Of a DNA stretch of 64,000 nucleotides, positions 43,621 to 55,650 are shown piece by piece (position 1 is the stretch's first letter; the number at the start of each line of letters is the position of its first letter). The notes below the pieces were generated by a model that saw only the letters and a program-made list of their open reading frames with translations, did no database searches and was not told the DNA's origin. Origin of the DNA: Heliocidaris erythrogramma (taxonomy: Eukaryota; Echinodermata; Echinoidea; Camarodonta; Echinometridae). Location: assembly GCA_025617745.1 (NCBI GenBank), contig CM046855.1:45356813-45420812 (forward strand), in the 5' to 3' direction. The position numbers and the translations under genes are program-made.

Positions 43621-43692
43621 GTCTCCGTGGTCTAGTGGTTAAGGCATTGGCGTTCTAAGCCAACGACCCGGGTTCGATTCCCGGCGGAGACA
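43621..43692 (+). tRNA. tRNA-Arg (anticodon UCU)
   Basis: Acceptor GTCTCCG pairs perfectly with CGGAGAC. The anticodon stem TTGGC/GCCAA holds loop GTTCTAA, giving anticodon TCT. T-stem CCGGG/CCCGG with loop TTCGATT, discriminator A. A box TGGTCTAGTGG and B box GGTTCGATTC are intact. All stems pair, so it looks functional. The isotype rests on the anticodon; the body differs from typical animal tRNA-Arg and could be a SINE-like relative. Confidence 0.85.
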
Positions 43693-43698
43693 TTTTTT
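43693..43698 (+). terminator. Pol III terminator, T6
   Basis: Six T residues directly after the tRNA discriminator base. Confidence 0.8.
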
Positions 43699-44765
43699 CA
43701 GCCTTTGCAAAAATTTCAAAAAGGGAGGACAGCTCTGGGGAACTTTGATTGAGCTACGCAACGTTATTCTCGCAATTTCTTTCACATATATATATATATA
43801 TAGTAAAAAAATATATAGTTCTGCTTCGGACTAGTATATATATATATACAGTTAACAACAAAATTATTCATACCCCTTGGAAAATTCTAGTTTTTTGCAT
43901 TTTTCCTAAAAATGAATGGTTAAATGAAGTTACTTGCACATCACTTAAATACATTTAGTTATCATCTGCAAATGAATGCCGTTTCTGGTTTCACCTCATT
44001 TGCATAACAATAGAAAAGGTGATTTATCCAAACTGGGCGATGTTCAAAATTATTCATACCCTTGGTGATTTATTGACTTTGTCAATCAGTATGAATCCGA
44101 TCCTTTTGATTAATGCTTGTAATTCACTTTATTTTAATACACCGTGACAAGTCTTCCGGGGAGGGGTCTCTGCTGGGATATCAGGCCAGTACCTGTTCTC
44201 CAATGGCTCAATCTCCTTGAGGATGTGTCCACACATGCCTTCACCTGACCTTCAGGGAGTTCATTAGATTTCGTGTCCTACAGGTGATGCAGTTATCAAC
44301 TTCATGATGACAGGACTATGATATTGAAATTTTCGGTCATTTATTCCATGCATTTTAATGAAAATTCTGTATCTACTTATGAAGCAAAGCACCATTCCTG
44401 AAGAGCCCTTCCCTTTTGCACTGCCTGTGGGAGGGTTCACTTTTATTCATTGGCCCCGTTCTTAATCAGAGTGCTCAGGAAGGCCATGTTGGTGATATTA
44501 AAGTCATTGCATGACTCTAACGTCAGGTCACCATGAATAACAGTATGTAACCTTTGAGTACCATACACATCCCACATTGACTGTTACTGTATATCAATCT
44601 TCATAGCGTTAAGAAACCTTCTCAAGAAAATAAAGATAAATATAAGAAATATCGTAATAAGTTGACGTCGATCATTAGATCATCACGATGTCTTTACTAC
44701 TCAAAACAATTTGAAAATGTTAAAGGCAACATGTCATCTACTTGGAGAATTGTTAAGGATTTATT

Positions 44766-46225
44766 GTGCAAGCGACGGAAGGCGGAATCTGCCAAAAAAT
44801 TGTCCATAATGGTAATGAAATATCCAATATTGAAGATATTGCTAATGCATTCAACAATTATTTTGTGAATATAGGCCCAAATCAAGCAAAGAAAATAAAT
44901 TCCACCGGCATGAATTTCAAGGACCATCTTCTAAATCACGGGAAGACCCAGGTGTCACTTTTCCTTAAGCCAACAGATTATTTTGAAATATTAAATATTG
45001 TTTCTTCGCTTAGGAATAGTAGGGCTTTGGGTCATGATGAAATTAGTTCAGCTTTTCTAAAGCAAATTATTGGTTCGATCTTGATACCTTTGGTGCACAT
45101 TTGTAACCTTTCTCTCTCATCTGGTGTGTTTCCTTGTCATTTCAAACTGGCAAAGGTTATCCCTGTTCATAAGAGAGATAGCACTTCTAGTATTAATAAC
45201 TACAGACCAATATCAATTCTACCTAGCTTCTCAAAAATCCTAGAGAGAATTGTTTATAATAGACTCATCGGCTTTCTTGACAAAAACAAATTACTTAATC
45301 CTAACCAGTTTGGATTTAGAAAGTCTCACTCTACTGACCTTGCGTTGGTGAGATTTTATGACTTTGTTTCTGGAGCCTTGGCAACTCGGGAACACACTAT
45401 AGGTGTGTTCATGGATCTGAGCAAAGCTTTTGACACACTTGATCATTCCATACTCTTATATAAACTTGAACACTATGGGGTAAGAGGCATTGCTTTAGAA
45501 TGGTTCTCCAGCTACCTTTCACAGAGGAGGCAATACACCTGTTATAATTTTGTCAATTCTGATATATCACTTTTAAGATGTGGGGTGCCTCAAGGTTCCA
45601 TACTAGGGCCACTGCTTTTTCTTATATATATTAATGACTTATGTAATGTATCCACTTTGTTGAATTACATTTTATTTGCTGATGATACGAGTGTATTCCT
45701 TTCTCATCGAGACATAAATTTACTAGAAAACCGAGTTAACTCGGAACTGCCAAAAATAGCGAATTGGTTTCGAAGTAATATGCTGTCTCTCAACCTGCAA
45801 AAAACTAATTTTATTCATTTCAAGGGTAAAAAATCATGTCAACAAAATCTTTCCATCAAACTTGATGATGTCCTATTAGAGCAGAAAACATGTACGAAGT
45901 TCCTTGGTGTTCTGATAAATGAAAAACTCAACTGGGGAGATCATTTGCAGCACATAAGGACACCGATTTCTCGTGGCATTGGTATTTTATATAGGGTTAG
46001 GTATATTGTACCCCCCAGAACATTATTTACTTTATATAACACTCTTATTCTACCATATATTTCCTATTGTAATATCCTTTGGGCTACATCCAAGGGTACA
46101 ACCGATAATATTCTCATGCTACAAAAGAAAGCAATTCGAATATGTGCTGGTGCTGGTTACCTTGACCACACACATCCCCTAGAGCTGTTTATTAAACTGA
46201 AAACTCTGCCAGTCTGTGACATTAA
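44766..46225 (+). pseudogene. LINE ORF2 reverse transcriptase (jockey/CR1-type)
   Basis: Contains the RT palm in order: SRALGHDEISSAFLKQI, KLAKVIPVHK, NNYRPISILPSFSKILERI, GFRKSHSTDLAL, FMDLSKAFDTLDH (first catalytic Asp), GVPQGSILGPLLFLIYIND and FADDTSVF (45673, paired Asp), then LNLQKTNFIHF and KFLGVLINEKLNW. The endonuclease domain is missing. A frameshift near 44765 separates it from an upstream piece (44650-44770) that belongs to the same protein. After 46225 the frame runs into the MITE. Confidence 0.88.
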
Positions 46226-48848
46226 AGGACAATTAACCCCACGTGATATTCTAGATGCACCTATTGTCTGCTACGTCTTTCCATGGAGGCTGCCATTTTG
46301 TGCATGACACGGATCATTAGGTACCATATGCATTGATAATAGCCTACCTTTACAACAGATACGTCGCTTTGTTCTGATTGTATTACGATTGTTATTGGCC
46401 ATGGGCCTAGATAATTGACGACCCATGAGTTCTAATAGCCATCCTGTAAAGCAGATTCCTCGCTTTGTTTTGGTATTGTTACGATTGTCTCCGTCCTTGA
46501 CGTCAATTCTCCGTCCTTGACGTATATTTTTTATGAAGTATATTTTTTATGAACAAATTAAGACCTTTTAAAAAATATATAAAACTAAACTTACATTTCA
46601 GAATATGTGACTTTATCTAATATATATTTGTCCTCTAAAAATCAATTACAAGTTAACGATGAAGGAAATTTTACTTGGGATGAAAAATATGTTCGTGTAC
46701 ACATAAAGTAATGGCAGCCCCCTTATTATTGCTAGCAGACGATACCCTTGTAAAAAAAAACCATGGTTCCCATGGTACGGTAAAACCACGGTAAAACCAT
46801 GGTTTTACCATGGTAAATTGGACGGACATACCATGGATTTACCATGGTTTTACCATGGATTTACCGTGGTTTTACCGTGGTTTAAAACCATGGTTTTACA
46901 ACCAAAACCGCTGTATAACCATGGTTTTACAATCAAATCCACGGTAGAACCATGGCTTTTACAACCAAAACCACGGTATAACAATCAAAACCATGGATTT
47001 ACAGCCAATTCCATGGTAAAACCATGGTTTAACAATGGTTTTTTAACCATGGTAAAACCGTGGATTCTATAACCATGGTTTATAACCATGGTTTTTTAAC
47101 TTTTTAAACCTTTTTTTGCTCTGATTGCAAAACCATATGGTTATTGGTCCATTGTAAAACCATGGTTTATCCATCGTTATGACGGTAAAACCAGAAAGAA
47201 ATTTCTACAGGTCCAATCACTTAGACCAGTGAAAACCAGTATAACCAGTTTAACTATTTGACCTTGGTAGGTTACAAGATATGAAACTCTTGTACTAGTA
47301 ACTACCAGTGGCAATAACAACAAAGTTACTCTGGTACGTCTGCAACACTTCCAAAGTGCAATGGAATTTTGAAGACTTTGCATATTTTAATGTGTGAGGG
47401 AATCGTCCATATATATGCATTGAATGAACATATTTTAGTTCCTGGTTAGTGTTTCCTTAATTCCTGTTTAATTACCTGTAATTGATACCAGTGAATGAAT
47501 TGTTCTAGTAATCGTTTGTTGACCCATCTTTGTATTTGATAAACGTTTTTGTGTACTCTAAATAATCAACAATGAAGAAATGTACTGCAAATTTTAATAA
47601 ATAATATGAAAACGTGAATACACAAGCACCCAGTATTTAATATGCAAATTAAATGGTTTCTATTGGTTTTACAATCAAATCCACGGTATAACCATGGTTT
47701 TACAATCAAATCCACGGTATCACCATGGTTTTACAATCAAATCCACGGTATAACCATGGTTATACAACCAAACCCATTGTATAACCATGGTTTTACAGCC
47801 AAACCAACGGTAGAACCATGGTATAACCATGGATTTTACAATCATCAAAACCACGGTAGAACCATGGTATAATAATGGATTAACAACCAAAACTACGGTA
47901 TAACCATGCTTTTACAGCCAAAATCATGGTAGAATTGTGGATTAACCATGGTCTATAACGGCTATAACCACGGTTTCTTTTAACCATGGTTTATAGATGG
48001 TTATTTTAACCATGGTAATAACGTGGTATAACCATGGTTATACAACCAAAACCGCTGTATAACCATGGTTTTACAATCAAATCCACGGTAGAACCATGGC
48101 TTTTACAATCAAAACTCAAAACCACGGTATCACCATAATCAATCAAAACCACGGTATCAAAATCACTGGTATCACTATGGTTTTACAATCCAATCCATGG
48201 TAGAACCATAGTATAATAATGGATTTACAACCAAAACTATGGTATAACCATGCTTTTACAGCCAAAATCATGGTGAAACCATGGTTTAACCCTGGTTCTC
48301 ATAACCATGGTAAAACCATGGTTTATCCATGGTAATTTAACCATGGTTTTTTAACCATGGTAAAACCGTGGCTTAACCATGGTTCTATAACCATGGTTAT
48401 TTAACCATGGTAAAACCATGGTTTATCCATGGTAATTTAACCATGGTTTTTTAACCATGGTAAAACCGTGGCTTAACCATGGTTCTATAACCATGGTTAT
48501 TTAACCATGGTAAAACCATGGTTTATCCATGGTTATTTAACCACGGTTTTTTAACCATGGTAAAACCATGGTTTATCCATGGTTTTACCATGGATTTGAT
48601 GGCAAAACCATGGATGGTTATTGGTCCATTGTAAAACCATGGTTTTCCATGGTTATGATGGTAAAACCATGGTTATACCATGGTTATGACAGTAAAACCA
48701 TGGTTATTTTTTACAAGGGTAACTTGGCTGGAAAATAGTGATTTATATCTATATCCTGTGTTTTTACATGAAATTGCATGTATCAAATAAGAGGCATATA
48801 CTACACCATTCAAAATAAGCTAATTCATACGCTGAGGTTAATTTCCCT
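46226..48848. mobile_element. TTAA-flanked MITE inserted in the LINE
   Basis: TTAA on both sides (46222-46225 and 48849-48852). Inverted ends AGGACAATTAACC / GGTTAATTTCCCT. Shares TGGCAGCCCCC and GCTAGCAGACGAT with the 881-bp copy at 32121-33001, so the family is shown by two members. Its own length is about 650 bp; the rest is the inner element 46745-48719. Confidence 0.88.
46745..48719. mobile_element. TA-flanked MITE filled with a CCATGG-rich array
   Basis: Inverted ends CCCTTGTAAAAAAAAACCATGG and (complement) CCATGGTTATTTTTTACAAGGG lie between TA at 46743-46744 and TA at 48720-48721. The related element at 32121 has the uninterrupted sequence at this position (GCAGACGATAAATCTTGC). The whole 1975 bp is built from CCATGG palindromes joined by short variants such as TTTTACAATCAAATCCACGG, in both orientations. 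All frames through it are artefacts. Confidence 0.88.
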
Positions 48849-48852
48849 TTAA

Positions 48853-49203
48853 TTTCCTTCAAATGTCAACATTTATGTATCGTTATAACACCAAGCTCTT
48901 GCCTGCGACCTTTGTTCAATGTTCCAAAGAAATGACGAAATTCATCCTTATCGGACTAGACAATCAGCAAACATTCATTTATCCAACCCCCGCACAGTGT
49001 TAGCACATAAATCTGTACGGCATTATGGCCCAGATGTTTGGAACTCATTACCAAATGAAACTCGTAACTTATTGACCATACACTCCTTCAAAAGCAGTGT
49101 TAAATGCATGCTTATCTCACATAATTATGTAACTAGTGCTGTTTCTGTATCCATCAGTTCTGGGTATATTCTCACTTTATATAGATTCTTACAAGCGTTG
49201 TGA
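48853..49203 (+). pseudogene. LINE ORF2 C-terminus beyond the insertion
   Basis: FLQMSTFMYRYNTKLLPATF in one frame and, after a one-base deletion near 48918, FQRNDEIHPYRTRQS and DVWNSLPNETRN, to a stop at 49201-49203. This is the standard LINE ORF2 tail and belongs with 44766-46225. Confidence 0.85.
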
Positions 49204-50559
49204 ATTTCTCTGGGTGTACATGTAAATCTATATCTTTATAACTTATATTACTAACTATATATAGGGGTTCTTTTCTTTTGTATATTTCCATATTCTTTTC
49301 ACGTGTTATTCTTTTTTTTTTTCTTTCCCTCTTTTGTTTTTCTTATTATCTCGTTTACCATTTTAAGGTTCGTTTTGATTTATGTTTATTTTATTATAAT
49401 GGTTTTACCCGTTTATATTGTTTGTTTTAAGTATGCAGGTGTGGCAATACCTCTCAAGCTTATAGCTTATTTTGCCAAACCTCTGTGTGTTTCAATATGA
49501 AACAATATTACTGTGTAATACTTTGTATTATTATGTGATTGTAAATATGATTCATGAAGCATGCACAAATAAATAAATAAATAAATAAATAAATATGGTA
49601 TATTCTTTGTATCTTTGGTATGAAAGCTACAATCCTTGATATCAAAATGAATGTAAACCAAATTTATACCATATGCCCTCCATGTTACCAGCTGCAGTGC
49701 ACAAAATGCTACCACTTTGACAGTGCACTGGAACATAAAGATCAGTATTTTAAGCTTCACTAGAGTACCCACTTGCAGGTGTCCATATCAAAAATGTGTC
49801 AATCAGTGTAACTGAATAAACTGATAAAATTGGCACCATCCAACCTTTAGACAACTACCATGGCCTCCCTAAACATTCTCAATAATAATGGAACAAAAGT
49901 ATCAGGAAATACCTTCCCTTGACAGTGCAACAGTGAATGCCTCTAGGGAAGTCCCTCCAGGAAGAGTGCTTTGTTTCAACTTAGAAATACAGAATTGTCA
50001 TTAAAATGTAAGGAATATTAACGAAATATCAATATCATAGTTCTATCCTCATGACGTCTAAAACTACACCACCTGCAAACACAAAATTTGCTTTAAATCC
50101 ACCAAATCCCCTGAAGACCAGGTGATGGCATGTGTGCACAACATCCTCAAGGAGATTGGGCCTGTGGAGACCAGGTATTGGCCGGATATCTCAGTAGAGA
50201 CCTCCAGAAGCATTTGACAGTGTGAAGAAAGTGTTACGAGCATTAATCACAAGGACTGGATTCATACTGATTGACAAAGTCAATAGATCACCAAGGGTAT
50301 GAATAATTATGAACATCACCCAGTTTGGATAATTCACGTTTTCTATTGTTATGCAAATGAGGTGAAACCAGAAACAGCATTCATTTGCAGATGATAACTA
50401 AATGTATTCGAGTGATGTGTAATTAAATTCAGTTAACCATTCATTTTTAGGAAAAATGCAAAAAACTAGAATTTTCCAAGGGGTATGAATAATTTTGTTG
50501 TTAACTGTATATATATATACTGATGAAACCCTATGGGCGAAAATTTGAATTCTTTCATC

Positions 50560-50747
50560 TCTTAATGGTTGTCTTATTCATCATTGACTTTTGTGTATTT
50601 TTCATCAACCGACGCAGGACACTTATTTTTTATTTCTTATATATATACTATATATTTTGTGTACTTTGTAATTGATATAATGAATGTTCTGTATTATTTG
50701 TAAGTATTATTGTTGGAAATAAAAATGATTTGAATTGAATTGAATAT
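50560..50747 (+). repeat. LINE 3' tail with TTGAA repeats
   Basis: AATAAAAATGATTTGAATTG and further TTGAA units at 50724-50742 form a short-repeat 3' end of a LINE; the coding part is absent. It directly abuts the right end of the nest. Confidence 0.55.
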
Positions 50748-51169
50748 ACAAAGTGTTCACACCCACCTGTCGCTCATCACTAGGCGGATCAAGGAGGCCT
50801 AAACGAGAAAAAAAGGAAAGATAAGGGAAGAGAAATGGAAAGAAGAAGGGAGATAAAGGAGGATAGAAAAAGAACTTGAAGAAGAATAAAAACAAGGAGT
50901 AGGAGAAGAAGTTCTAATTTTAATCAAGAAACTAGCAGATTTGATCTCAAAGTTTCTCTTGGTGGGTGATGGGGAATCTATACACATGAAACTATAGAAC
51001 ACCTTATTGCACTATGCAAATAGAAACGCCTTGATGGAGAATCTTACAGTATCTCAAGAAGCGATGGGAGGGGGAACACCCCTCCCAGGGGCGGCGCGCC
51101 TCGGGTGGGGGGAGGGCGGGGGCACAGTGCCTCCACTTTTTCAAGTATCCCAAAAGTGCGCCTTTTACA

Positions 51170-51570
51170 TCTGAAAAATGTCCCCTTTCTCTCTAAGTGC
51201 CGTTTTTACTACTAAAAGTGCCCCCTTTCCTTTCTAATAAGTGCCCTTTCCCCTTCTGATAAGTGCCCTTTTCCCTCCTGATAAGTGCCCCTATTTAAAT
51301 CTGATAATTTCCTCCTTATCTCTCTCTAATAAGTGCCCTTTTCTTCGGATGATAAGTACATTTTTATATACTTCTAGGTGACCCTTTTCCCTTCTAAATA
51401 ATGCCAACTTTCCCCTTCTGATAAGTGCCCCATTTCAAATCTGATAAGTTCCCTTTTTCCTATCTAATATGTGCCCTTTTACTTTTCTCATGAGTGCCCC
51501 TTTTCACTTCTTATAAGTGTCCCATTCCATCTCTGATAAGCGCCCTTTCCTCTTCGGATAAATGCCCCAT
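51170..51570. repeat. minisatellite, GATAAGTGCCC units
   Basis: About a dozen tandem units of 22-35 bp sharing CTGATAAGTGCCCTTTTCCC with variation. It starts after a GC-rich segment with GGCGGCGCGCC at 51090. Confidence 0.85.
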
Positions 51571-51716
51571 TTTACCTATATCACCCATTGTTTCTTATAA
51601 AAAGAGCCATAATTAATTATCTAACTTCAAAGAATCGATGCGGCTTTATCAGGGTACATATATTACTACAATGTAAGGCAGTGGAGCTGGAGGAAAGAAT
51701 GGCATGATGGCTACCC

Positions 51717-52145
51717 CTCCCCCCCCCCCCCCCCCCCAGCAATGGATTCTTATTACGCTGGCTCGAATGTCCCAATAATTTATATATATATATATGCAAC
51801 GTCTTTAATATCCATCAATTTATTTCTACATTAAAAGTTGTGCACTGTAAACATATCTGCTAGGTGGGAGGGACACCCCCCCCCCCCCCAACACACACAC
51901 AAAGACACACTCATCACTTGGTGTATCCCTCAAAATTGAGAAGTTATGTGCATCATAACTGGCCGATTTGAAATTTTCCTCCAAACCAGAATGGGGACCC
52001 CTCCCCCCCCCCTTATAAACTTGAATATAATTGACAACTCTATAGTAAATAGAGTAAGCGCTTTATAGTTTATGTTTAAATCATGTAGACCCGGACAAAA
52101 AAAAAATCGCCAAACCTTCAAAATTCGTTCAGTAGGGGGGTTATG
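51717..52145. other. homopolymer-rich stretch, no gene
   Basis: C-runs near 51720, 51885 and 52005 and an A-run near 52100. Nothing else is recognised. Confidence 0.5.
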
Positions 52146-52339
52146 GGGGTCCAGTTTCCCTCCATAATTCCCTGACAAGCAAAAAAATAAATAAAAAAGG
52201 GCTTCATTCTAAAGGGGGCACAATCGAGAAAATGGCGGATCGTCTATGGTCAAAATGCATACTTCTTTTCCAAAAGGGGGGGGGGGGCCACGGGCCGGAA
52301 GTGCCCCCCCCCCCCGGATCCGCCAATGGCCTCCAGTAC

Positions 52340-52982
52340 ACTAAATTTGACTCGATCGTCTCAAACATGAGTAATATCACATGTGGTGTACCCCAAGGGT
52401 CGCTGCTTGGTCCATTACTTTTTATTCTTTATATAACGACATCTTCAAATCAACAGCAACATTAACTTTTGTTCTTTATGCCGAAGACACTATTATGTAG
52501 CGGATCTAAACTTACCTCACTGTGCAGTCATGCTAATCAACAGCTAACCCTTGTATGCGAGTGGTTTAAGGCAAATAAATTGTCTGTCAAATCTACAACT
52601 GTACAACCTCCATATTACACAAATCAATCACCCTACTGCTATAGTCTGCTACCCGGTGTCACGTCGACCATTTGTTCAAACAATTTAACATACAAAAAAT
52701 TACCGATATAAACAAACATCAACAAAGCATTTTTATGTAGATGTATAAACAATAATTCCTCACAGATTTTGTAACCTCTTTCAATTAAATTCTGCTATTC
52801 ATAAATACGAAACCAGACACGCAAATCACATCCATCTACCCAAGGACAGAATCTTATTATTCCAACATCCGGTACTCGGGACCTAAGCTGTGGAACGTTA
52901 TACCTGACACAATAAAATACTCCGCATCTCTTGCCAGCTTCTCAAGAAGGATGAAAAAACACTTCACTTCATCTTACAAATA
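52340..52982 (+). pseudogene. decayed LINE ORF2 fragments
   Basis: The motif CGVPQGSLLGPLLFILYI (52380-52435) is the RT block before the catalytic Asp pair. CEWFKANKLSVKS follows at 52560. The tail KYETRHANHIHLPKD, then after a frameshift YSGPKLWNVIPDTIKYSASL, ends at a stop near 52982. Several frameshifts and a deletion mean the copy is dead. Confidence 0.7.
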
Positions 52983-53087
52983 ATATGGTTTGAGACACTT
53001 CCCCACCCACCATTGGGTCTATTCTCTCCCTTTCTTCTCTCTGCATTCTTCGTGAATATTTCTCTTTTCCGTACAAGGAGGGGCTGA

Positions 53088-53740
53088 CGCCTTTTGCCCG
53101 AATATCAACTTTTCAATTTCTATTTTTTTGCAAGCGAGCGAGCGAGCAAAATTCTTTTTTGAACTTTTGTAGAGAAAATGTACAGAAGTTACATAATTAT
53201 CTCGGAACCTCGCCGCCCAAATATGTGAATATTCTTTCTCCTCGCTGCATGCCTGAATAAATTATGAAGTGGTGGTTGCCCGAATATCGGAACTTTGAAA
53301 ATCCTCGGGGGAGGGGGTCTGCAGCCCATTGCCGAAGGGGGATGCCTTTTGCCCGAATATCAACTTTTCAATTTCTAATTTTTTGCGAGCGAGCAAGCAA
53401 TTTAAAACAAAAACTTTTGTAGAGAAAATGTACATAAGTGACGCTTTTTGCCCGAGTATCAACTTTTCAATTCTAAATTCTCAAAGCGAGCGAGGCGAGC
53501 AAGCAAAATTCTTTTTGAACTTTTCATAGAGAAATGTACAGAAGTTACATAATTATCTCGGACCCTCGCTGCCCAAATATGCGAATATTCTTTGAACGAA
53601 TTAGAATATGAAGTGGTTGTTGCCCGAATATCGGAACTTTGAAAATCATCGGAGAGGAGGGGGGGGGGGGGTGGGCTGCAGCCTATTGCCGAAGGGGGAC
53701 GCCTTTTGCACGAACTTTCCAGTGTTTTTGGCACGTTTTG
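53088..53740. repeat. tandem repeat of about 350 bp, with a nested short copy
   Basis: TTTTGCCCGAATATCAAC recurs at 53093, 53347 and (as CCGAGTATCAAC) 53450. ACAGAAGTTACATAATTATC recurs at 53172 and 53530. GCCCGAATATCGGAACTTTG recurs at 53278 and 53621. GCGAGCGAGC strings follow each unit. Confidence 0.75.
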
Positions 53741-54139
53741 GCAATTTTTTCGTTCTTTTTCTTTCCTTCCCTTTTCCTTTCTTTGTTTTCTTTCTGTTTG
53801 TTATCCTTTCCTTTCCCTTTACTTTTTTATTTTCTTTTTTCTTCTCCTTTCTCTTTTCACCTTTCCCGGCTCCCTTCCCCCCCATCCATATCATGTTTTG
53901 CTAACAGAGGTGGCGCATTTGCCGACAGCAATTTTGACGGTGGTGGTGGTGGGGGGAGGGGGTGTGACGCCTCTATCCCCCTCTCTAGCGACGCCCCTGT
54001 TTATAATAATGGAAATAAGGCAAAGTCACTTCGATGTTCGTGTTCTTCCATTAAGCTAGTGATAAGCCTACGATCAGCCTACGATTATGACATTTAGCAC
54101 CCTCCAACCTCTCTTCTTTTTCTCTCTTTTTTCTTCTCC

Positions 54140-54141
<2 letters not shown>

Positions 54142-54201
<60 letters not shown>
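54142..54201. repeat. CT microsatellite, about 30 units
   Basis: An uninterrupted TC/CT run. Confidence 0.95.
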
Positions 54202-54207
<6 letters not shown>

Positions 54208-55289
54208 TAGGCTGAAAAGTGGTACGGTCAATACCGTACCAACCGTAGCGGCTCCGACGGGTGTATCGTTTGTATATGTTTACATGGAAACAGAAAAGAA
54301 ATAGATGAATAAAAAGCATATATACGTAAACTAGAAAGGCCGTCAAAGGCGGCAGACCCACGCCTTAACCCAATAGGTTTTGTTTTGTTGCGATTATTTT
54401 TGTAAGCAGTAGCCATTCAAAGGGGATAACAAGAGGCACATCTCCCCCCCCCCCCCCAAAAAAAAAAATAAAAAATAAATTTTGCCATAATCCAGGTCAT
54501 AGCTTTGTGTGTCCCCACCCTTGAAAAAATTCTTCTGAAAAAGATATTTTATTATTGAAACATCCCTCCCCTAAAAGTATTTTGATTAGACATGTCAGAG
54601 AGCGTGGCGTGATGAGAAAAAAAATGTTAGCAATTTGTATTCAGTGTTCAGTGACATGTCAGTGTGTTAGTAAATGTATTCATGTTCTATCTTTACATTG
54701 CAATTCGGGTTGTTGTTTTGTTTTCATCGGGCTTGGATAAAATAAATATGACGACAAAAGAAGTTGGATCTCGACTTCAAAATGACGTGCATGCGAGGAA
54801 CAGAGCTTATTCACTCATTACTACAGTCAACCCCAGGGCACTTCGCGACAGTGCTAGTGTATATACGTACACAGCGATCAACCACTCACTCAGATCAACA
54901 CACGCGAGTGCGATAGACACTCACGTCGAAGAAACTCACCAGATTTTCACCGAAAACAATTAAAATCACGTACTACACGTCCACCAGGATAAAATAAATC
55001 ACAAAAACTTCCAAAACAAAGTGGAAAGAACCGGGGAAAATAAACAGAAATGCACAGAAGATAAGAAATAGAGGAGAAATTAGACGTGCTAGGCTATACG
55101 AATACCGTATACCTAGCCGCTTTCGATTTCGCAACGAGAGTACAGTTCGAGTGCAAAAAATCCCTTGTTGCTGGGATACGTTGCTTTGAATATTCATTGC
55201 AGGCTCGTACGGATTTGAAGTGAAATGGCAAATAATGGGTCTAAAAGTCTTCTAAAATTCATAAACCTGAAATAGACTTTTGGTGAGAA
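54202..55289. other. no gene recognised
   Basis: C-run near 54445. Frames at 54664-54963 (+) and 54973-55197 (-) have no motif or splice support. Confidence 0.4.
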
Positions 55290-55650
55290 GAAGTAATGAA
55301 TGTTTTGATTGGCCCAAATATTTCTGCATCTGCAGGCGAAGTTTGGGGTCATCAATCTTTCTAGTTTCTTTCCTGTCACTCTCTGAACTGAAGTTCCTAT
55401 ACTTTACTACAGGGTCAAAAGTTCAAGGTCACACAGAATGTGCAGGGGTCAACCAATCATCACCAAAATCTAATCGATTCTTTCCTGTCACTTTCTGAAC
55501 ATTCCCTGAAAATTTGGTGCAAATCCGTTCACCCGTTCTCTTGTTATCTTGTACACAAACAAACAAACAAACAAACAAACAAACAAACAAAAAAAAAAAA
55601 AAAAACAAACAAACATACGGAGCCCTTTACATAACCCTGCCGATTTCATC
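55290..55650 (+). repeat. interspersed repeat with ACAA/CAAA tail
   Basis: AAAATTTGGTGCAAATCCGT, then TGTTATCTTGTACACAAACA and an ACAAACAAAC/A-run tail, then CATAACCCTGCCGATTTCAT. This is the style of an RTE-type LINE 3' end. A duplicate of TTCTTTCCTGTCACT lies at 55365 and 55482. Confidence 0.5.

Larger units (their letters stand above)
44605..49594 (+). mobile_element. LINE retrotransposon, split by a 2.6-kb MITE
   Basis: 5'-truncated non-LTR element. Coding begins near 44610, ORF2 runs 44766-46225, the insertion occupies 46226-48848, the C-terminus continues 48853-49203 and the 3' end is an AAAT tail (49567-49594). Without the insertion and one TTAA copy, the reading frame continues straight across the junction. 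Confidence 0.88.
43849..50507. mobile_element. TA-flanked long-inverted-repeat (Tc1-like) element hosting a nest
   Basis: Left end CAGTTAACAACAAAATTATT and right end (its complement, ending TAACTG at 50507), both against TA repeats. The inverted arms are about 43849-44500 and 49860-50507, with roughly 80-90% apparent identity by eye. The termini and TA target fit Tc1/mariner. No transposase frame is recognised. The interior is occupied by a LINE. Confidence 0.8.

Noticed and set aside
46818..47872. Frames repeating 'NHGFT' and 'TMVLQPK'
   Set aside because: Translations of the CCATGG array; they lack unique sequence and an independent start context.
46745..48719. Possible CRISPR-like array
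   Set aside because: Units are palindromic, irregular in spacing and in both orientations, with no cas genes, in a eukaryotic genome.
50520..50555. CTGATGAAACCCTATGGGCG followed by AAAA as a hammerhead
   Set aside because: The bases next to the core do not pair at the start of stem II, and no stem I or III can be drawn.
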